Below, in pieces: positions 6,216 through 10,442 of a DNA stretch of 10,442 nucleotides (within the stretch, counting starts at the first letter, position 1; the number at the start of each line of letters is the position of its first letter). Under the pieces are notes generated by a model. The model was not told the DNA's origin and ran no database searches. It saw nothing but the letters and a program-made list of their open reading frames with translations. The DNA lies in the NCBI GenBank assembly GCA_029065825.1, contig JAIEHQ010000192.1:1-10442 (forward strand), given 5' to 3'. The translations under genes were made by a program, and so were the position numbers. The stretch is from Alistipes sp. (GTDB lineage: Bacteria; Bacteroidota; Bacteroidia; Bacteroidales; Rikenellaceae).

Positions 6216-7625
6216 TTATCTGCGCACCAGCTTCACGACGTTCTCGACGTGGTGCGTGTGGGGGAACATATCGACCGGCTGCACCGCCTCGACGCGGTAG
6301 TCGCCGTCGAGCAGCGCCAGGTCGCGGGCCTGCGTGGCGGGGTTGCAGCTCACATAGACGATTCGCCGGGGCGCGGCCCGCAGGATCACGTCGATGACCG
6401 GCTTATCGACTCCGGCGCGCGGCGGGTCGAGGATGATGACATCGGGACGGCCGTTACGGGCGACGAATTCATCGCTCAGCACCGCCTTCATGTCGCCGGC
6501 GTAGAACACCGTGTTGCCGATGCCGTTGAGCGCCGAGTTGATCCGTGCGTCCTCGATCGCTTCGGGGACGTACTCCACGCCCACCACCCGGGCGCACCGC
6601 GCCGCGCAGAAGTTGGCGATGGTGCCCGTGCCGGTGTAGAGGTCGTAGAGGGTCTCCTCCGGTTGCAGCGCCGCGAAGTCGCGGGCCACCTTGTAGAGTT
6701 CGTAGGCTTGGGCCGAGTTGGTTTGGTAGAACGATTTGGGCCCCACCTTGAACTGAAGCCCCTCCATCCGCTCGACGATGTGGTCCTTGCCCCGGTAGAG
6801 CACCGGCTCCAGGTCGGCGGTCGAGTCGTTCATCTTGTCGTTGATCACGTAGTAGAGCGACGTGATCTCGGGGAAGCGCTCCGCGAGGTGGTCGAGCAGC
6901 GCGGCGATCTTCTCCCGCTCGTCGGCGTGGAAGACCACGATGACCATCACTTCGCCCGTCGAGGCGGTGCGGATCACCATGTTGCGCATCAGCCCCCGGT
7001 GTTCGCGCGGGTTGTGGAAGGTGTAGCCGTGTTCGATGCAGAAGCGCTTGGTCTCGGTGCGGATGGCGTTCGACGGTTCGGGCTGCAGCCAGCAGCGGTC
7101 GATGTCGAGCACCTTGTCGAACATGCCCGGGATGTGGAATCCGAGGGCCGGGGCATCGGCTATGTCGCCCGCCTCGGCGATCTCCTCGTAGGTCAGCCAG
7201 CGCCGCTCGGCGAAGGTAAATTCGAGCTTGTTGCGGTAGAAACGGGTCTCGGCCGAGGGGAGGCAGGGGGCGATCTCGGGCAGTTCGATCTTGCCGATGC
7301 GCGTCAGCTGGTCGCGCACCTGGTCGGTCTTGAAGCGCAGCTGCTCGGCATAGGGCAGGTTCTGCCACTTGCAGCCGCCGCATACCCCGAAATGGGCGCA
7401 GAACGGCTCTTCGCGCAGGGGCGAGCGGTGGCGGTAGCGGACGACGAATCCCTCCATGTAGCGCCGCCGCATGGAGCGGATCTGGACATCGACCACGTCG
7501 CCCGGGACGGTCATCGGGACGAAGACCACTTTGTCGTTGTACCGGCCCATCGCCTTGCCTTCAGCGGCCAGCGTCGTTATTTCAAGCCCCTCGATGAGGG
7601 GGTAGTTCGCTTTCTTTCGTGCCAT
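6216..7625 (-). CDS. rlmD: 23S rRNA (uracil-C5)-methyltransferase, RlmD/RumA type
   Basis: This 469-residue SAM-dependent RNA m5U methyltransferase is full length for the family. An N-terminal TRAM beta-barrel (about 8-66) is followed by an iron-sulfur site with C76, C82 and C85 (CAHFGVCGGC) and the distant C178 (DRCWLQP). The Rossmann methyltransferase domain then shows QTN (301-303), DLYTGTGT (328-335), DPPRAG (400-405), the catalytic nucleophile C427 in VSCNP, and the closing VDMFPHTHHVENV with E461. The Fe-S cysteines favour RlmD/RumA over TrmA. Other bacteria have paralogues with different rRNA targets (RlmC, RlmCD), so the exact uridine modified (U1939 in E. coli numbering for RlmD) is inferred. 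The start at 7625 gives a basic MARKK leader, and a probable -7 element lies 31 nt upstream. Confidence 0.93.
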   Translation of the reverse strand: MARKKANYPLIEGLEITTLAAEGKAMGRYNDKVVFVPMTVPGDVVDVQIRSMRRRYMEGFVVRYRHRSPLREEPFCAHFGVCGGCKWQNLPYAEQLRFKTDQVRDQLTRIGKIELPEIAPCLPSAETRFYRNKLEFTFAERRWLTYEEIAEAGDIADAPALGFHIPGMFDKVLDIDRCWLQPEPSNAIRTETKRFCIEHGYTFHNPREHRGLMRNMVIRTASTGEVMVIVVFHADEREKIAALLDHLAERFPEITSLYYVINDKMNDSTADLEPVLYRGKDHIVERMEGLQFKVGPKSFYQTNSAQAYELYKVARDFAALQPEETLYDLYTGTGTIANFCAARCARVVGVEYVPEAIEDARINSALNGIGNTVFYAGDMKAVLSDEFVARNGRPDVIILDPPRAGVDKPVIDVILRAAPRRIVYVSCNPATQARDLALLDGDYRVEAVQPVDMFPHTHHVENVVKLVRR

Positions 7626-7656
7626 ATCGTGTTTTCAACGCAGTGTTTTGCGTCGG

Positions 7657-7664
7657 TAAAGGTA
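7657..7664 (-). promoter_or_regulatory. Probable -7 element for the m5U methyltransferase gene
   Basis: The minus strand reads TACCTTTA, seven of eight positions of TAnnTTTG-like sequence, in the 50-nt gap between the lipoprotein stop and the methyltransferase start. The implied leader is about 25 nt. No TTTG is visible at the -33 distance, so the promoter would be weak or factor-dependent. Confidence 0.4.
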
Positions 7665-7675
7665 CGAATTTTTCG

Positions 7676-8818
7676 CTATGCGCCGCCGTTTTTTTTCGCC
7701 CGGGTCCGTTCGCGCAGCCGTCCCAGCCAGAAACCGATGCCGAACGGGATGCCGAGCACGGCGGCGGCGAAGAGGACGATCCACAGCAGCAGCCGGGCCA
7801 CGAGTCCGGGCACCCGGTCCAATGCGTTGCTCAGTGCGGTATCGACCGCTTCGCGGGCCTGGTCGATGATCGCCTCGCGCTCGGCGGAGGCGTATCGCTG
7901 CAGTTCGGTCCGCTGGCGGTCCAGGTCGGCGAAGGCGTTATCGACCGCGTCGTTCATCGTGCCGATCAGGGCCGTCATCTCCTCGTTGAGGCTGCGGCCC
8001 ATGTAGTCGGCGATCTGGGGCAGGTGCTCCATGACGGCCACCATGCGGTCGAAGTCGCGGCCCAGGCTGTCGAGCTGCTGCGTCAGGCGGCTGCGGAGGC
8101 TGTCCTGCTGCATCTGGAGTTCGAAAATGTCCTTCGACCAGCCGATGCTGCTTACCATCGCGTCCGATTCGCCGCCGAAACGGTCGCCCAGGTCGGCGAT
8201 CACGTCGGAGATCGACCCGACGTTGTATCGGGTCTCGACCCCTTTCTCCCGGAGGTATTCGATCCAGGGCAGGGTGGTATTGACCGGCGTGAATTTCGAT
8301 CCGGTAACGGGGTTGGCCGCCATGTAGCCCGCCACGAACTCCCGCATCCGGCCGAACTCTTCCTTGGGCAGCACCCCCTGCGCCAGTCGTTCGGCCCTGC
8401 CGCTCAGCCGGGCGGTCGTCTTGCGCGCCAGCGGGGTCCGCTCGCCGAAGAGCAGCGAATCGGGCAGCCGGCGGAAGGCGCTGTCCATGCGGGCGCAGAG
8501 CAGCCAGGTGTCGATCAGCGCCACGTCGGGGTTCGACTGCATGGCCGCCGCGACGGCCGCGCGCGTGGCCTGCATCTTCCAGCGGATCGCCCGGATCTTC
8601 ATCGGGATCTCGGGCGAGGCTGCCGCCAGCGAGTCGGCCGTGCGGCCGATCTCGTCGGTCAGGTCGTAGTAGAAGCCGCGCGTCATCATGCGGGTCTCGG
8701 CCTGCCTTTCGGGCAGCGGCGGGTTGCCCGTATCGACCGACACCCTGAGCAGGGAGCAGCCTCCCAGAAGGAGGGCCGCCGCAGCGGCGGCCAGAGGTAA
8801 GAGCGAAGTTCTGTTCAT
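7676..8818 (-). CDS. Lipoprotein of unknown function with C-terminal membrane helix
   Basis: I do not recognise a family. The 380-residue product begins MNRTSLLPLA, has an alanine/leucine core and a lipobox LLGGC (C21), and the residues after the cysteine (SLLR) lack the acidic surface-export signal. The body is mostly predicted helix rich in Arg, Glu, Gln, Asp and Ala. A central part contains short proline- and glycine-bearing motifs (around TGSKFTPVNTTLPWIEYLREKG). A long heptad-like stretch follows (about 235-340, with repeated spaced Leu/Met and charged residues). The C-terminus has one strong transmembrane helix (about 343-366, LLLWIVLFAAAVLG...) and a basic tail (RLRERTRAKK) expected in the cytoplasm. 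The frame is open to 8914, but the ATG at 8818 starts the signal peptide directly, and the promoter -7 element overlaps the upstream Met. It is divergent from the hydrolase gene at 8978. Confidence 0.8.
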   Translation of the reverse strand: MNRTSLLPLAAAAAALLLGGCSLLRVSVDTGNPPLPERQAETRMMTRGFYYDLTDEIGRTADSLAAASPEIPMKIRAIRWKMQATRAAVAAAMQSNPDVALIDTWLLCARMDSAFRRLPDSLLFGERTPLARKTTARLSGRAERLAQGVLPKEEFGRMREFVAGYMAANPVTGSKFTPVNTTLPWIEYLREKGVETRYNVGSISDVIADLGDRFGGESDAMVSSIGWSKDIFELQMQQDSLRSRLTQQLDSLGRDFDRMVAVMEHLPQIADYMGRSLNEEMTALIGTMNDAVDNAFADLDRQRTELQRYASAEREAIIDQAREAVDTALSNALDRVPGLVARLLLWIVLFAAAVLGIPFGIGFWLGRLRERTRAKKNGGA

Positions 8819-8911
8819 CCGTGTTCTTGTTTTGCGGGAGGAGCGCCGGTTGGCGGGGCGGTGTCTGCCGCTCCCGGGGCGACCGGCTCCCTTTTCGGGG
8901 AGCTTCGGCTT

Positions 8912-8919
8912 CAAAAGTA
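8912..8919 (-). promoter_or_regulatory. -7 element for the lipoprotein gene
   Basis: The minus strand reads TACTTTTG, a full match to TAnnTTTG. The implied leader is about 90 nt, GC-rich, and contains a small hairpin (gctccc at 8886-8891 with gggagc at 8898-8903). A clear -33 TTTG at the right distance is missing. It faces away from the + strand -7 element at 8942-8949. Confidence 0.5.
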
Positions 8920-8941
8920 GCGATTATCCGCGAAATATCCC

Positions 8942-8949
8942 TATATTTG
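8942..8949 (+). promoter_or_regulatory. -7 element for the MBL-fold hydrolase gene
   Basis: TATATTTG is a full match to TAnnTTTG in an AT-rich pocket of otherwise GC-rich DNA. It lies 28 nt upstream of the ATG at 8978, giving a leader of about 20 nt. The leader (acgttaaaacatatcc) is A-rich with no Shine-Dalgarno sequence, as is usual in Bacteroidota. The -33 position has no good TTTG. Confidence 0.6.
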
Positions 8950-8977
8950 TACGTTAAAACATATCCTAACACTCGTT

Positions 8978-9646
8978 ATGAAGATCGCTTGTCTGACATT
9001 CAATCCGATTCAGGAGAATACATACGTCGTCTGGGACGATACGAATGAATGCGTCGTGATCGACGCCGGAAACAGCACCTCCAAAGAAAATGCCGCACTC
9101 GACGCGTTCATCGCCCAGCACGGACTCAAACCCGTTCTGGCGCTCAACACCCATGGCCATTTCGATCATCTGCTCGGTGTCGAACACCTGCGCCGCACCT
9201 ACGGGATTCCCTTCGCCCTTTCGGGCAAGGATGCCTTCCTGATCGAGACCGCTTCGGTCAGCGGCACCATCTACGGCGTTGCGATCGGCTCGATGCCCGT
9301 CCAGGTCGATATCAACCTGGACGAGCGGCGGGAGATCGCTTTCGGCCGGACGCTCCTGCGCGTCATCCCGACTCCGGGCCACACTCCGGGCCATGTCTCG
9401 CTCTTCGAGCCGCAGACGCAGAGCCTCTTTACGGGCGATACGCTCTTCCGCGAGAGCATCGGCCGCACCGACCTGCCGGGCGGCGACTATTCGTGGATCA
9501 TGCGCTCGATCCTCGACGAACTGCTGCCGCTGGGCGACGACGTGCGGGTCTATCCCGGCCACGGACCCGAGACCACGATCGGACACGAGACGCTCTACAA
9601 CCCCTTTATCACGGAGGTGCTCAACCAGGAGATAAACTACAAATAA
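8978..9646 (+). CDS. MBL-fold metallo-hydrolase (glyoxalase II-like)
   Basis: This 222-residue cytoplasmic metallo-beta-lactamase-fold hydrolase has a complete dinuclear metal site: H59, H61, D63 and H64 in THGHFDH, H135 in TPGHTPGH, D154 in FTGDTLF, and H195 in YPGHGPETT. It is the short form without the C-terminal substrate-binding domain of classical GloB, and resembles the YcbL-type or 'hydroxyacylglutathione hydrolase-like' subgroup. The usual annotation is a thioesterase such as type II glyoxalase, but the actual substrate cannot be told from the sequence, and glutathione dependence would be doubtful in this phylum. The motif IGRTDLPGGDY (161-171) is typical of the subgroup. The start at 8978 follows a matching -7 element. 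There is no signal peptide. Confidence 0.93.
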   Translation: MKIACLTFNPIQENTYVVWDDTNECVVIDAGNSTSKENAALDAFIAQHGLKPVLALNTHGHFDHLLGVEHLRRTYGIPFALSGKDAFLIETASVSGTIYGVAIGSMPVQVDINLDERREIAFGRTLLRVIPTPGHTPGHVSLFEPQTQSLFTGDTLFRESIGRTDLPGGDYSWIMRSILDELLPLGDDVRVYPGHGPETTIGHETLYNPFITEVLNQEINYK

Positions 9647-9653
9647 CCGGCTG

Positions 9654-9695
9654 CCGGGAGGGCGGCGGGCCGGATTTTCCGGCCGAGCCTCCCGG
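9654..9695 (+). other. Composite hairpin between the hydrolase and methyltransferase genes
   Basis: A 42-nt nested inverted repeat begins 8 nt after the hydrolase stop. The outer stem is ccgggagg (9654-9661) with cctcccgg (9688-9695), and the inner stem is ggccgga (9668-9674) with tccggcc (9678-9684) around a ttt loop. Neither strand shows a strong T-run next to it. It may work as a terminator without a U-tract, an attenuator, or a 3'-end stabiliser. The plus-strand sequence after it (taaggaaac) could serve as a ribosome binding site for the next gene. Confidence 0.55.
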
Positions 9696-9715
9696 TAAGG
9701 AAACAGTGTGCCCGC

Positions 9716-10383
9716 ATGGCAACGATTCAGGCATTCTTTCACAGACTTCTCTACCGGACGCTTCCGCTCGAGGGCTACCTGCGGGCGGTCAGCCGGCTTT
9801 TCTTCCTGAGCTACCGGCTCGGGATCGGCCGCCGCAGCCGAGCGACCGAGTACGTATATCATCTGCCGCAGCTGGTCGCTCCGGGCGAGGTGGCGATCGA
9901 CATCGGCGCCAACCTCGGCTACTACGCCCGGCCGCTCTCCCGCCGGGTGGGGAGTCGGGGACGGGTCTATGCCGTTGAGCCGGTTCCCGTGATCTGCCGG
10001 GTGCTGCGCCGCAACCTGCGGGGGTGCGCCAACGTCGCGATCTTCGAGTGCGCGCTGGGCGAAAGCTCCGGGCGCATCACGATGAGCAACGACTCCGTGC
10101 GCGAGGAGGGGTATTTCGGCACGGGCCGCAATGCGGTGGGCGACGCGGCCGCCCCGGAGGCGCTCCGCTTCGAGGCGCGCATGGAGCGGGGCACCGACCT
10201 TTTCGCCGGTCTCGAACGGCTCGACTTCGTCAAGTGCGACGTGGAGGGATACGAGACGGTGGTGCTCGGCCAGATGCGGCCGCTGCTCGAACGTTTCCGG
10301 CCGAGGGTGCTGGTCGAGACGGGCGGTGCGAACCGCCCCCGGATCGTCGCCCTCTTCACGGAGCTGGGCTACCGGGGCTATAC
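9716..10383 (+). CDS. FkbM family methyltransferase, 3' end missing
   Basis: About 223 genuine residues are present before the contig runs into adapter. The protein is a SAM-dependent methyltransferase of the FkbM group: motif I is AIDIGANLGYYA (60-71), the acidic loop VEPVP follows (87-91), and the diagnostic DVEGYE occurs at 175-180 after LDFVKC. The N-terminal ~45 residues are basic and hydrophobic. FkbM-type enzymes O-methylate sugars, polyketides or other small molecules. A role in surface-glycan modification is common in this phylum but unproved here. The ATG at 9716 is preceded by aaggaaac at about 12 nt, a plausible ribosome binding site. The gene is 69 nt after the hydrolase stop and separated from it by a hairpin. 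The open frame continues to 10442, but residues from W224 on are translated adapter and should be dropped. Confidence 0.85.
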
Positions 10384-10442
10384 ATGGCTCGTATACACAT
10401 CTCCGAGCCTACGAGACATCTCAGGATTTCGTATGCCGTCTT
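10384..10442 (+). other. Illumina Nextera adapter, index and P7 contamination
   Basis: This stretch matches, in the right order and spacing, an adapter read-through. First come 19 bases (10384-10402, atggctcgtatacacatct) that differ from the Nextera mosaic end CTGTCTCTTATACACATCT at three positions. Next are 15 bases (10403-10417) that match the read-2 tail CCGAGCCCACGAGAC at 14. Then an 8-base index, atctcagg (10418-10425), is the sequence I recall for Nextera index N715. Finally, 17 bases (10426-10442) match the start of P7, ATCTCGTATGCCGTCTT, at 16. It is not genomic sequence. The few mismatches fit low-quality read ends. The contig should be trimmed at about 10383. Confidence 0.96.

Noticed and set aside
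6102..8006. A 634-codon plus-strand open frame antisense to the methyltransferase and lipoprotein genes
   Set aside because: It spans two well-supported genes and their intergenic gap on the other strand. Its product has the His/Val/Asp/Arg/Glu-rich composition typical of antisense frames in GC-rich DNA and no recognisable domain.
9049..9978. A 309-codon plus-strand frame overlapping the hydrolase and FkbM genes
   Set aside because: It is the +1 shadow of the hydrolase coding frame and reads through the intergenic hairpin. It has no motif of its own.
10384..10442. Terminal sequence considered as a mosaic end of a natural transposon
   Set aside because: The mosaic end is followed by the commercial read-2 tail, an index and P7, not transposon sequence, so it is library adapter.
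1..10442. Search for an undescribed defence, mobile or secretion system, CRISPR array, tRNA or rRNA
   Set aside because: I saw no repeat array, integrase, transposase, toxin-antitoxin pair or structural RNA. Apart from one unknown lipoprotein, the genes fall in known, mostly housekeeping families.

Overview
The window is a GC-rich (roughly 60% or more) chromosomal segment from a member of the Bacteroidota, most likely an Alistipes-like gut Bacteroidales. This rests on four observations: the housekeeping gene set; type II lipoprotein signals with acidic residues after the cysteine; the general lack of strong Shine-Dalgarno sequences; and several good matches to the Bacteroidota -7 promoter element TAnnTTTG just upstream of genes. 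The genus is an inference, because no rRNA or other marker is present.

Minus-strand block (8818 down to 163). A lipoprotein of unknown function with a C-terminal membrane helix (8818-7676) is followed by an RlmD/RumA-type 23S rRNA m5U methyltransferase (7625-6216) and a secreted SIMPL-domain protein (6096-5401). Next comes a compact run that looks like one operon behind a well-formed promoter at 5332-5364: cytidine deaminase, an RluA-family pseudouridine synthase, D-aminoacyl-tRNA deacylase (its start overlaps the synthase by 13 bp), a two-module FN3-like/NUC lipoprotein nuclease, a TIGR01212 (YhcC-like) radical SAM protein, and a YitT/DUF2179 membrane protein. The block closes with a strong intrinsic terminator at 102-135.

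Plus-strand block (8978 to the end). A glyoxalase II-like metallo-beta-lactamase-fold hydrolase (8978-9646) is divergently transcribed from the lipoprotein gene through a very short shared promoter region. A 42-nt composite hairpin separates it from an FkbM-family methyltransferase (9716 onward) that is cut off by the contig end.

The most important observation is technical. The last ~59 bases (about 10384-10442) are not bacterial. In order they match a degraded Nextera mosaic end, the read-2 adapter tail, an 8-base index and the start of the Illumina P7 sequence. The open reading frame runs through this stretch, so any protein predicted to the end carries about 19 artificial residues.

Taken together, the genes serve RNA modification and translation quality control (RlmD, RluA-like, Dtd), pyrimidine salvage (Cdd), extracellular nucleic-acid degradation (NUC lipoprotein) and envelope functions. 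The nuclease and cytidine deaminase sharing an operon would fit nucleic-acid scavenging, but that is inference. I found no mobile element, CRISPR array, tRNA or rRNA, and no convincing undescribed multi-gene system. The best biological unknown is the lipoprotein at 7676-8818.
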